Shown here: piece after piece, positions 36,786 to 48,700 of the stretch | Layout: the number at the start of each line of letters is the position of its first letter | Numbering within the stretch: the first letter of the stretch is position 1 | Assembly (NCBI GenBank): GCA_026874595.1 | Contig: CM049311.1 | Location: 73,040,953-73,104,952 of the forward strand | Direction: 5' to 3' | Origin: Sipunculus nudus | Lineage: Eukaryota; Annelida; Sipuncula; Golfingiida; Sipunculidae | Length of the DNA: 64,000 nt | Notes under the pieces: generated by a model | The model's input: the letters and a program-made list of their open reading frames with translations, nothing else | What the model was told of the DNA's origin: nothing | The model's database searches: none | Translations under genes and position numbers: made by a program

Positions 36786-37591
36786 TTACAAAAGAAAACC
36801 AGGCACATGATGATCTTCAACTTCCTTAAGAGTGATGTAATCCCTGATGGATTGTGGGACAGGCAAGTGAATTTCTTTCTGTAGAAGACAAGGCCCCATG
36901 ACGTGACGTAAAGAAATACGACAAAGCTGTCTTAATGAATGTGGTGTGTGCAACCATTCTTCAAACCACTCAATGGCTGCCTCTTTTTCGAAATTGCGTG
37001 GCTCAGGCTCAGGCAGTGGTACAACGACACCGATGAAATCATCTGGCTGATCATCAGCTTCATCCTCGTCAACAAATGAGTAACTTCTGCTGGGAGGCTG
37101 GGAAGCATTTTGATTGTCGTTATTGTTATTGCTGTCCATATTTGCTGCTAACCATGTGTATAGTGGTGCTAGTTTGCATCCTGCAAGAATTAAAAGCTTA
37201 GCCATGCCATACAGACATTTTTCCAATGCTGTTTTTAAAGGTACTCCTCCAGTTGGTTGACCATTTGTGTCAGCTGGTGGGTCCGTACTGCAGTTGGCTT
37301 TCAGCAGAGCTTTCACCGCTTCCGGTCGGTTATGGTTCACTGCGTACCAAAGCGGCAGATTACCGTCATTGTCCTGAATATCTACATTTCCTCCCACATG
37401 ACCAATTGATTTGATGCCAGGCACATGGTTTTTCATGGCCAGGTAATGCAGGGCGGTTTTACCAAAAATGTTCTGGAGGTCTGGGTTACATTTATATTCA
37501 ACTAAGCTGTCTACAACTGCATCAAATCCTTCAATAGCTGCCAAGTGGATAGGGGCATTTCGTTCTATGTCCTGCAAATCTGGGTCACCCC
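36786..37591 (-). CDS. ASB-like terminal exon (ankyrin repeats + SOCS box + stop)
   Basis: The 806-nt last exon follows acceptor AATTACAG|GGGGTG and ends at the stop. It encodes 267 residues: ankyrin repeats (ERNAPIHLAAIEGFDAVVDS; FGKTALHYLAMKNHVPGIKS; DNDGNLPLWYAVNHNRPEAV), a helical segment, a polar Asn/Gln/Ser-rich then acidic linker, and the SOCS-box-like C-terminus with the L-C-R core and L-P-x-P-x-x-I/L-x-x-Y/I tail. The last residues are HHVPGFLL. It is the longest open frame in the window and is not repeat-derived. Confidence 0.9.
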
Positions 37592-40500
37592 CTGTAATTA
37601 TATAAGAAAAAACATAGTATATTTAATAATGAATGGCTCTTAAGTCATACTTCATGGCTGATTACAGTTTTATCTTGAGCAGATTATAGGGTTCAAGTCC
37701 TCAGCATGTATTCTTATATGAATAATATGACCCTGTCACAGGGTCGTTTTAATAATCATAAGGTGAGTAGTCCTAGGCTTGGCCACCATTGGCTGGGTGA
37801 AGTTCCATATTCTTTCATGCCATAAAAATGACTGCTTCACCAACTTTTATGCATTTATTCTATATTTTTCAATAGGAAATTACAGTTCTTACTGGGTATA
37901 CTAAATGACAGTTCAGACTTGGTATACTAGATGACAGTTCTAAGTGGGTATACTAAATGACAGTTCAGACCGGGTATACTAAATGACAGTTCAGACTAGG
38001 TATACTAGATGACAGTTCTTACTGGGTATACTAAATGACAGTTCAGATTGGGTATACTTAATGACAGTTCAGACTGGGTATACTAAATGACAGTTCAGAC
38101 TGGGTATACTAAATGACAGTTCAGACTGGGTATACTAAATGACAGTTCAGACTGGGTATTCTATAAATGACAGTTCTGACTGAGTATACTAAATGACAGT
38201 TCAGACTGGGTATACTAAATAACAGTTCAGACTGGGTATACTAAATGACAGTTCAGACTGGGTATACTAAATGATACTTCAGACTGGGTATACTAAATGA
38301 CAGTTCAGACTGGGTATACTAAATAACAGTTCAGACTGGGTATACTAAATGACAGTTCAGACTGGGTATACTAAATGACAGTTCAGACTGGGTTTACTAA
38401 ATGACAGTTCAGACTGGGTTTACTAAATGACAGTTCAGACTGGGTATTCTATAAATGACAGTTCTGACTGAGTATACTAAATGACAGTTCAGACTGGGTA
38501 TACTAAATAACAGTTCAGACTGGGTTAACTAAATGACAGTTCAGACTGGGTATACTAAATGACAGTTCAGACTGGGTATACTATAAATGACAGTTCAGAC
38601 TGGGTATACTAAATGACAGTTCAGACTGGCTATACTAAATGACAGTTCAGACTGGGTATGCTAAATGACAGTTCAGACTGGGTATACTAAATGACAGTTC
38701 TGACTGAGTATACTAAATGACAGTTCACATTGGGTATACTAAATGACAGTTCAGACTGGGTATACTAAATGACAGTTCAGTCTGGTTATACTATAAATTG
38801 ACAGTTCAGACTGGGTATACTAAATGACAGTTCAGACTGGGTATACTAAATGACAGTTCAGACTGGGTATACTAAATGACAGTTTAGACTGGGTATACTA
38901 TTTTTTTCTGTGGCATTTAGTCTGTGGATGTTATGTCATGTGACTTGTCAATGTGTGTTTGTCATATAGCAGTTGTCTGTCGATGTTGTCCTGTGTCATT
39001 TCCTCTGTGGAACTGTGCCATGTGACTTGTCAATGGGAATTTTGTCATATAACATTTTGTCGAAAATGTTTTGTCCAGACACCTACCAGCAGCAAGCAGC
39101 AGCTCTGTCCCCATAGCTTTGTGACTTGTGTAATGCATGGCTGTCCTGCCTTCCTTGTCCTGTGCATTTAAGTTACATCCTGCCTGGATCAGTCTATTTA
39201 TTGCACTGAGTGACCTCCTGCATTCCTTGGCAGCTTTTAGTAATGGTGTTTCTCCTGGAAGATAGAACAGACATTTAATTACACAGACAGAACAATTACC
39301 TGACAAAACAGAATGAAGTACATTTATGGTTTAATTTTCAATGTCAAACCTGTGCAGTGGTTAAGTCAAAATGGTGAAACAGTGAAGGAAACATATGTAA
39401 TGCCATCAGTTTTGTGCATCAGATATCACTCACTAAAACCAAACAAGGGACCCATGGGTCACATGGCTCAGCTGAATTTTGGAAAATATTAGTAACTGCA
39501 AAATATTTATATTTCTTTTGGTTTTTCATGTATATTATCATTAGAAAAGCTATGAGAAAATGGCCCTGCTAAAATGAAACTCTGTAAATTATAGAATAAT
39601 GGACATGAGCTAAACCATTTAGTGATGCACCAAGGGAACAAATAGGCCTACGGTAAGTGTTATATAAAAGTAACATTTCATAAACAAACAATGTGTGAAG
39701 GTAATTAAGTTTTCAAAAGTTAAATATATGGCCATATGAGTTAAAAATTAATCCAACAACGTTTGACTAATATTCCTAATTTGACAGCGTTATTCACACC
39801 TAGGCCCTGCCAACTTTAAGAGATATGAATAAAAGATAGGCTACAAAGTATTTATATCTTCTTAAATCTTGTCAGCACTTACATTAGATTTAACTTTAAA
39901 ACAATCAAAATTGTCCAAGTCTCATCAAAAAGAATTTATTTAACATTAAAATTATAAGATTCATCTTGTTAATGAGTCCTGTGTATTGAAGGGGTGGGTG
40001 GGGGGAGGGGTCTCCGTTGTTACTGCTTGTTGCTGAAAAAAAGTGTTAATTTTAAGATTCATCTAGTTCGTTCATAGTACAGGTCTGTCAACAGAATGGG
40101 AGTGGGGTGGGGGGGGGGGGGGGGGGGGGGGAGTGGGGAGCAGGGGTTGCCAGAGAAAAAGGCTCCCTGTGGTATGGTATTAACTGCAGACAGCCTGATC
40201 AAGCTCAACTCAGTGGAGAGAGCTGCACTTAATGACCTACAGTCACCAAAGTGGACTGCTTGACAATGTATGGGAATACAACAAGAGCCTCCAAAATAAA
40301 TTCAATTACTAGGCTAATTTTGCAGCTTTTATTTTCAAATTTCAGATTTTAAAAGATTAAATCCTTATATGTACATGCTGTGAAAATTAAATCCACAGTA
40401 CTTACAAAAAAAAAACGTGCCTTGGCCAAAGTTGGGCAAATTTTAAGGTACCAATTTTTATTTTTGCTAATATTTTAAAAAATTTAAAAGATTTTGATTT

Positions 40501-43500
40501 AATTTTGGGTCTACAATTTAATTTTGAATAATTAAAGTTATATTACTGGAAAAAAGTCCTTAGCTTTAACATGTTTTGTGTTAAGCGATCAAATATCTTT
40601 TCTGATTTTTTACAAAATGCATTATGTTTGAGCCCATAACTTTTTAAAATTATATAATACAGACCTTATTTCTGGCATGTACATAGGAACTATATAGAGG
40701 AATACTTATGGTAAATACGAGGAAAAACAGATGAGTGGTTTAGATATTAGGCAGTCCTGAAGTGTGAAAATATGTTTTAAATAAAAAATTGAGGTTTTTC
40801 CTTAATTTCTCAAAGGAACAAATTCGCAAAGACCCAGTTTTCAGCTTGGTAGGAGATCATTGGGACATCTAACATTATGCCAACAGCCTGGGGAGCATAG
40901 AGATATGACCTACAGTCACCAAAGTGGACTGCTTGACAATGTAAGGGAATACAACAAGAGCCTCCAAAAAAATTCAATAACTAGCCTAATTTTGCAGCTT
41001 TTATTTTCAAATTTCAGATTTAAAAAGAATAAATCCTTATGTGTACATATGTATTGCTGAAAAAAAGTCCCTATCTTTAACACTTTTGGTCTTAAGTGAC
41101 CAAATGTCTTTCCTGATTTTTTTACAAAATCCATTATGTTTGGGCCCATAACTTTTTTAAATTAAATAATACTGACTTAATTTCTGACATGTACATGGGA
41201 ACTATATAGAGGAATATTTATGGTAAATATGAAGAAAACCAGATAAGTGGTTTTGATATTAGGCAGTCCTGAAGTGTGAAAATGGATTTCTAATAAAAAA
41301 TTGAGGTTTTTCCTTTATATCTCGAAGGAACGAAGTCCTATTGACCCAATTTTCAGCATGGTAGGAGATTTTGGGGACATCCAACTGTATGCCGAATTTT
41401 AGATTCGTAAGTCCAATGGTGTCGAAACATGCCAGTCTTACGGACGGACAGACAGAGGGACGGATGACGGACAATGGACCACCACTATAGCTCAGATGAC
41501 TTATAGTCAGCTGAGCTAAAAACATGGAGTAAAACTTAAAGATCTCAATACCTGCTATGAACTGTTTCTTTTTGGCAACTCAACCAAATAATACAGTACA
41601 ACAAACTAACAAACCTTAAAAATTTGATTAGTTGTCATTCCTTACTGCTGATACAAATAAAGAGTTTTCCAGAATTTTTGTGTCACACACCTACCTGAGC
41701 CATCAAGAATGTCAACTTTAGCTCCTCCTGCTATCAGTGCCTGAACGCAGGCATCTTTACCCCACTTGGCTGCATGGTGCAGGGCTGTCCCCTGAGACCC
41801 CATGTGAAGGTTCACATCACAGTTAGCCTGAGAGAATCAAGCAAAAACATCAGTGTACTAAGCTTAAGGTACAATCTAGGGTCTGTTTGTCTGAATAAAG
41901 GTATCTTACATCAAGTGAAAAGGGGTCTTCTTTTACCAATATGAACAATATTTGAGCATATCTGCTTGTCATTATAGAAAATAGGCCAATAGGGTTTAAA
42001 ACACTACTGGTCTGGTTGGCAGTGTGGTCTGGTTGGCAGTACTGCCAACCACACCACTATATGGGATGTATTAAGTCATCCTCCTTGCATCAGTGCACAG
42101 CCAGCCACACCATACCATATAATTAGATGAATAGCTGTATAAACAGCTTAACAGATAACCCACCAGGCCATTATCTGATTATATGTGCAATAGAGTAATT
42201 ACTGGGGGATGGTGGGTATATTACCATAGACAATTAACAGTATCCACATAACAGTAACCTTGAATAAATTTACTATTTACTAAATAGGCGCTCCTCATGC
42301 AGTGGTTATAAACCACTGGTCATCCCTTTGTTTTAACAGCTGTTATGTAAAGCAAGGTTCTCTGGGTTCCACCACCAGGGCCCACACAGAGCAAAGAATT
42401 GTAATCAGACCAATGAGAACATGCTATCTCATTGTGCATCCAGCTAAAATCAAAACACGAGCACCCGTTCTCACTGACCTTATTCTTGACCCATCTGCCA
42501 GACGCGTTGCAATCAGACAAATGAGAGCAGAGTTTCATGTAAATTTATTTAAATTAAAGAGAACATAAACCTTAAAAAAATTAGTATCATATTGTAATTT
42601 TATCTTAATTTCAAAACATGTTACTTACCTCAATGAGTTCATGTACCACTTGAGTGTGGCCTGCGACAGCTGCTATTTTTAGAACTGTATTTAGGCAACT
42701 GTCTCCGAAATCCGGATCAGCCCCAACTTTCAAGAGAACCTAGATTAAAATGAATATAAATATTGATTTATACAGCAAGGATTAAACAGTATGCAATTAC
42801 TTCCTTATGGTGATTTACAAATTATATAGTTGATTCTAAGAATAATTTAGACATAAAAAATAAGAGAAGAGCATGCATGTAATGCATTTAAATTTGTTGT
42901 ACATGAACTAAAATGGGTACAACTCTGAGAATGCTCAGCCCCTCCACATTTACTCCTTAATAACATGGTGAACACATCAAAATTTAGTGAACCAAATTGA
43001 TAATATGTTAATTAAATTTGCTTTGAATCTTTCTTTGTAGGGGTAACTAAAATAACAAACCAAATAGCCTTAAGATGCAAGGATAATGCAACAACACAAC
43101 AAAATATTTTATAAAAAAAAAATAATTTATCATATTTAGTATTGGTTTTCCATAAAATACTAATTATAAACAAATACTAATTTTTTTTGTAGAAATTTTT
43201 CGTAAAAGTTTATATTTTTTAATAATTTCCTAACACACTACATATGGAAGTGACAACCTTATATGGCAATAGAGAATTTTACAAAATATCCCAAGTTTAT
43301 GTTTCACATCTTTTTAGTCTCTTTTTAGTCTTATGATCTGGCAGATATGATGTGCCCATCCATCGGTAGCCTTTGTTTTAGCTGATTACGGTATATTTTT
43401 GGAGTGTTTACATAAATCATCAAATCAGCAGCTGTCAATTGAGGCTGTTTTAAATGTGACCAATGACCTTTACTGCCATAAGTGGGTCTGATTTTTTGTA

Positions 43501-44234
43501 AAATTCAGACTGATTTCTCATATTTTCAAGTAATTCTGCTACTTAAATAAAGTTATAGGCAGTGAAATTTGCTTAAACCTTAAATACTGATTAATTAAGT
43601 CTGACTTGTACATTATGCTGAAATTTCGCAAAGTTGTTGATACTTGTTTGCTGCACAAGATTCAGTTATAATGGTGTCTTCTACTTTGTGTATCATTGTT
43701 CTTATTTCTCTGACTGGATTAGAATATTTTTTTTACTGGTTAGTTGGACCTTTTTGTATGTACACACATAATCAATTGTGATAGATAATGCAAAAATGCA
43801 ACCTATATGCCTGTTTATGAAAGAAATTGACCAATCATCAAATAATTGGCACATCTCTAATATTTACCATACATATGTAATTCAGAATTCACCTGCATTC
43901 CTGAATATTCAACAATTTAATAGTAACTCTTTTCATTATGTAAATTTTACAATTTAATTGTCTTATATGAATATGAAAGTAAATCCTTGCTTTTCTGGAA
44001 GAAATATGGAGCTGGTCCTTAATAGGAGGTTCATCAAAATAATTAGTGTAATAATATTATGAACTGCTAAATTGATGAATCAGCTGTTTTTGCCATACCC
44101 TGGCTGCATCATGCTGTCCATTCTTACAAGCCACCATCAGGGCTTGGTTCAGCTCTTTCTTTGCCACAACTCCAGGTACTGCCACCAGCAATTCCAGGAT
44201 GCGTACATTGTTGTTTTCTATGGCACTCAGCACA
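36786..44234 (-). CDS. Ankyrin-repeat and SOCS-box (ASB-like) protein gene, 5' incomplete
   Basis: Five minus-strand exons (44234-44099, 42739-42629, 41827-41695, 39254-39087, 37591-36786) join with consistent phases (2,0,0,1,1) to give 450 residues before a TAA/TGA-type stop at 36786. The protein is a run of ankyrin repeats, then an acidic linker (VDEDEADDQPDDF, about 150-165 residues before the end), then a SOCS-box-like segment near the C-terminus (SLRQLCRISLRHVMG ... LPVPQSIRDYI). Known for the family: ASB proteins use the SOCS box to recruit Elongin B/C and CUL5, with the ankyrin repeats binding substrate. Inferred: this is an ASB-family E3 adaptor; I cannot say which ASB. The first exon begins at phase 2, so at least one 5' exon is missing. 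Confidence 0.85.
37879..38903. repeat. 26-bp minisatellite in ASB intron
   Basis: About 39 tandem copies of the 26-bp unit ACTGGGTATACTAAATGACA-GTTCAG. Variants include TATTCTATAAATGACAGTTC (units lengthened by 2 bp) and AAATAACAG. The same run of variants occurs at 38154 and again at 38442, 288 bp (about 11 units) later, showing block duplication within the array. Confidence 0.95.
39087..39254 (-). CDS. ASB-like exon (ankyrin repeat)
   Basis: The 168-nt exon runs from acceptor TCTTCCAG|GAGAAA to donor GCTGCTG|GTAGGT (phase 1 to 1). It encodes GETPLLKAAKECRRSLSAIN and then RLIQAGCNLNAQDKEGRTAM and HYTSHKAMGTELLLAAG. The G-x-TPLLKAA and AGCNLNAQDKEGRTAMHY patterns are canonical ankyrin-repeat signatures. 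A 1-kb minisatellite fills the intron between this exon and the terminal exon. Confidence 0.9.
39443..41517 (+). mobile_element. Family A element A5 with internal duplication
   Basis: The 5' end is ACAAGGGACCCATGGGTCAC followed by ATGGCTCAGCTG. The 3' end is a GGACGGACAGAC tract (about 41441-41470) and the A hairpin ending CAGCTGAGCT then AAAA (41517). An internal module with GTCACCAAAGTGGACTGCTT occurs twice (about 40243 and 40915). A G homopolymer-rich stretch lies at 40094-40138. It lies in an ASB intron. Confidence 0.75.
41695..41827 (-). CDS. ASB-like exon (ankyrin repeat)
   Basis: The 133-nt exon runs from acceptor TTCTCTCAG|GCTAAC to donor GGCTCAG|GTAGGT (phase 0 to 1). It encodes ANCDVNLHMGSQGTALHHAA and then KWGKDACVQALIAGGAKVDI. 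The residues are textbook ankyrin (GTALHHAAKWG, ALIAGGAKVD). The intron that follows it holds A-family element A5 (39443-41517), whose 3' end is about 180 bp from this exon. Confidence 0.9.
42030..42051. repeat. 22-bp perfect palindrome
   Basis: TGGTTGGCAGT is followed immediately by its reverse complement. An additional copy of TCTGGTTGGCAGT lies just upstream (about 42011-42023), and partial complementarity continues outward (GTGGT/ACCAC). Confidence 0.9.
42629..42739 (-). CDS. ASB-like exon (ankyrin repeat)
   Basis: A 111-nt phase-0 exon from acceptor AATCTAG|GTTCTC to donor ATTGAG|GTAAGT. It encodes VLLKVGADPDFGDSCLNTVL and then KIAAVAGHTQVVHELIE. The pattern LLKxGADPDxGDSxLNTxLKIAAxxGH is an ankyrin repeat. 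The 37 codons are almost exactly one repeat length, which is usual for exons of this family. Confidence 0.9.
44099..44234 (-). CDS. ASB-like first visible exon (ankyrin repeat)
   Basis: The 136-nt exon runs from acceptor GATTTCAG|TGTGCT to donor GCCAGG|GTATGG. One base completes a codon from an upstream exon, then come VLSAIENNNVRILELLVAVP and GVVAKKELNQALMVACKNGQ HDAAR. NNVRILELLV and ALMVACKNGQHDAA are ankyrin helices. Because the phase is 2 and there is no in-frame ATG start, the gene's 5' exon(s) must lie at higher coordinates. Confidence 0.85.
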
Positions 44235-45774
44235 CTGAAATCACACAAACAGTGCAAAATATATAGTATGCAATTTATTATACATTCCACTTATGATACT
44301 GGAATACTCTGCATTAAATTGACAATTTTCTTCCATCTAGGTTTGGCAAATAACTATTAGCACTATCACATTTTGGTTCATGCAAAATGAAACTGATGCA
44401 AAAAAATAATTAAAAAGATCTGGGCTTCCCAGAACATGATGGCAGTAAGGGTGACACTAAAAATCTCTTTTGGACCCTTGGTTCTGGATGTCCAAGCATC
44501 TGACATATAAATATCTTGCTGTCTAACTAAATGGTTCAAGGCTGGCTGATAAAGCATTCAATGAACAACTGACTCTTACATGTCACTGTGGTTAAGATTC
44601 CAAGCTTTAACCCCATTAGGAAATTTACACTTGAAGTTGCCCTTGATATTACTGGTATTCAAATTAGAGGTGAATGACAATGGCCTTGCTCTCAGTTTGG
44701 ACAAACAAATCCCATATCTCCTACTTGCCATGTTAGGAATCCTTTAAACAAAACATACTGGTGATCCAAAATTACCTAAATATTTGATGGAATACATTTT
44801 GGGTGTTATCATAACTCTGTTAATTTTTTCATGGAAATCCATTCACATTATGATAAAACAAACAACTGCAAAAACATTGTTTCCAGGTGGAGGTCAAATA
44901 ATGAGGCTAGGCCTCAAAGACAATATGACACACTATGATTACAAGGCAGGCAACATAACTTTTAAAAAATGACCCATGGGTCATGACGCTCAACCAACTG
45001 ACATGTTGACAATATGTCCTTGCACAGGCAACTACTTAAGATAATGTCCGGCCTTTCCTGAGTAATCTGGCAATTTGTGTGTATTTTGCATTATTTCTGG
45101 GGTGCTAAAATAAACCCCAAATTTCTGGGAATATAGGTCACAGTGACCGAATTTCAGTTTCTAGGGAGAACTTTTGAGGAACTCTCAGGATGTCAAGTAA
45201 GAAGTTTCTGGGCCAAATGGTTATGATTTGTGCCCTACTTTGGTATCAAATTTTCAATCATTCTGAGGGGTGCTTAGAAGCACCATAGCTCAAAAAAATA
45301 TGGGTAACAGAGACCTAATTTCATGTTTCTAAGGAGACTTCTCATGGACATCCCTGGATTTAAAGTAAGAAGATTCCAGGTCCAATGGTTATGATTTGTG
45401 CCCTGCTTTGGCTCAAAAACAGAGAAAAAATTTGTAAAAAATTTTAAAAAATACAGGTGGCACCATCAGTCTGCAGAAACTGATGAAACATTCCATGAAA
45501 AATATCCATGCAAAAAATCATGTTGATCACTGCATAAGTTGTTCAGATACTTGAGCTTTTGTGTCAAATTTTTCATTTTTCTTGGGGGGGGGGGGGTACT
45601 TCAGAGCCCCATAGCTTGAAGAATATGGGTAACAGAGACCTAATTCCCAGTTTCCATGGAGACTTTTCATGGACTTCTCTGGATGTAAAGTTAGAAGATT
45701 CAAGGTCAAGCGGTTACGATTTGTGCCCTGTTAAAGGTTGACAGCATCTTTAAAGGTCTCAAAAATAGAGTAAA

Positions 45775-48700
45775 ACAAGGGACCTATGGGTCACGACGCT
45801 CAGCTGTTATATATGATAAAAAAATATTATTTAGAAATGAGGCACATGCTGGTTTTGTGTGGTAATAAATATAAGCTGTATTATGAGTTGTTGGTGTTTA
45901 GCTTATGTATGATTTTGATAGTACCTTTGGAGACAGGGAAGAGGATTGATTTCATTTATTTTATTAACAAATGGAGTACTACTGTCACACAGATTTTGAC
46001 TTGGCCATAAAACTTATAAGCAGAACATATAATATAAGAGTTTAACTACTTATTAAAAAAATTACAAATATTGTCCCAAATATAATTTTTATTAAAAATA
46101 ATAAGAGAATCATATTATTTTTTAAAATGAAATATAACTGATATGATTATTAAAATAATATTAAAGAATATATTCATGAATGCATTCATGAATACATTTT
46201 GAAAGTATTTGCACGAGTATTCATATACTTTCATTTTTACCTGAATTCCCATTCTTTATGCAAGAAATTTCATAATGGAGTACATAATCATATTCGTATT
46301 GAAATACAATTACAAAGTATTTGCACCATGTCTGGTATTTATTCAGTTTTCACCAAACAATGATGTTGAGAATCCAGAATATACAAAATTCACACATTTA
46401 AATAATGATCATAAGTACCTGGTTTTATGGCTTTCATTTATATTAAAAAATAACTGTAAAAAATTCATTTTGGACTAATTTCACATCAATGTACACACTA
46501 GACACAGTAGGAATCTAGATTTATATTATCAACTGCATCTTTGTCTATCATTTATTTCCTTCATATAATCCCTAATGATTAGTAATGAATAATATGATTT
46601 ACTTCTTTATCAATAAATTGAACTGAAAAATGCCATAGGTGACTGCATGGTGTTAATTGGAATATGTGACATTCTACCCATTGATACAAGATTCTTATAT
46701 CATCAGTAACTGCAAGTTAATTTCCTGTTATTATAAACTAACAAATTCCTTTTCTATTTTTCTTTAATTTGTTATTAAAAACCAATAAAAATTTATTAAT
46801 TTATTGTTTATTGTTATGTTGTTGGTTAAAACTACTAGATGAGTTGGGTTGGACACCTGGATCAACTGTGGCTGGCCATAAGCTGCCTGGATTCTTGCCT
46901 CAAGCGTGCATAATTTGATGAAAGGTCAACAAGGTCAACATACAGGTGACTCAAGAGGGGCTGGAGAGAGCCAAAGTCTGACAGGGTCTCATAAAAAACA
47001 TAAATAAAAGCTTCAATATTTGGCCAATTTCTTTCAGCTTTCTAAACTAAAAAGCTGAAATCCTTATGTGTGCATGATATGAAAATTATATCAACAGTGG
47101 TCACGGGAAACAAATGTGCCATGGTCACAGTTGGGCCAAAATTTAAGGTACTTATTTTATATTTATACTAATAACTTATAAAATTTGAAAAATTCAGAAC
47201 TAATTTTGGGTATTCAATTGAATCTTGATTAAATAATGTTACATTACTGGAAAAAAGGTCAATAGTTTTAACGTTTTCTGTGTTAATGATCAAATATCTT
47301 TCCTGATTTTTTACAAAATGCATCTTGGCATGGTGTATGAAAACTTGAATAAAGGCTACTCTTTTCAATCAATTCCTTTATAATTTCAGATTTTTAAAGA
47401 TTCAATCCTTATGTATATATGCTGTGAAAATTAAATCAACAGTGCTTACAGAAAAAAAAACCTGCCATTGCCAAAGTTGGACAAAATTTAGGGTATTGAT
47501 TTTTTATTTAAGCTAATAACTTGAAAAATTTGCAAATTCAGATCTAATTTTGGGTAAACAATCGAATCTTGATTGAATAAAGTTATATTCCTGACAAAAA
47601 GTCTCCAGCTTCAGCAATTCTTATCTTAGGTGAGTAAATATATTTCTTGATTTTTAAAAAAGTGCATTATGTTTGGGCCCATAACTTAAAAAAAATACAC
47701 AATACTGACATCATTTCTGGCATGTGCATAGCGAATGTATAGAAAAATATGTATATTATATATGATCAAAGTCAGATCAGTGGTTTTGATATTAGGTAGT
47801 CTTAAAGTGTACCAATGGGTTTTTAATGGAAAAATGAAGCTTTTCATTGATATCTCGAAGGAATTAAGTCCTAGTGACCAAATTCTTGGCATGGTAGGGG
47901 ATTTTGGAGAAATCTAACTGTATGCCAAATTTAAGGAACTTAGAGCTGAAGCTCGTGAGCTGAGCTCTAGCAAACTGCATAACACTAACAATATGTGACA
48001 TGGTGCTTGAAAACTTGAATAAAATCTACAGTTTTTGATCAACTGGTTTCAAATTTTTGGTGTTAACAGTTGAAATGCTAACAAAAACATGCTGTGAAAA
48101 TTAAATCCACAGCAGTTACAGCAAAAAAACGTGCCATGGTCAAAGTTGGGCAAAATTTAAGGTACCAATTTTTTTTAATTTTGCTAATATTTTAAAAAAT
48201 TTAAAAGATTTTCATCTAATTTTGGGTATACAATTTAATTTTGATCAATAAAAGTAATATTACTGGAAAAAAGGTGCTTAGCTTTAACAAGTTTTGTGTT
48301 AAGTGATAAAATTTCTTTCCTGATTATTTACAAAATGCATTATGTTTGGGCCCATAACTTTTTTAAATTATATAATACAGACATCATTTCTGGCATGTAC
48401 ATAGGAACTACATAGGCGAATATTTATGGTAAATATGAGGAAAAACAGATGAGTGGTTGTGAGATTAGGCAGTCCTGAAGTGTGAAAATAGGTTTTTAAT
48501 AACAAGGGACCTATGGGTCACGACGCTCAGCTGTTATATATGATAAAAAAATATTATTTAGAAATGAGGCACATGCTGGTAATAAATATAAGCTGTATTA
48601 TGAGTTGTTGTTGTTTAGCTTATGTATGATTTTGATAGTACCTTTGGAGACAGGGAAGAGGATTGATTTCATTTATTTTATTAACAAATGGAGTACTATT

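Noticed and set aside
42302-42568. Overlapping ORFs on both strands with internal repeats (CAATCAGACNAATGAGA)
   Set aside because: No domain is recognised; the two short repeats suggest a repeat fragment in the ASB intron and not an exon.
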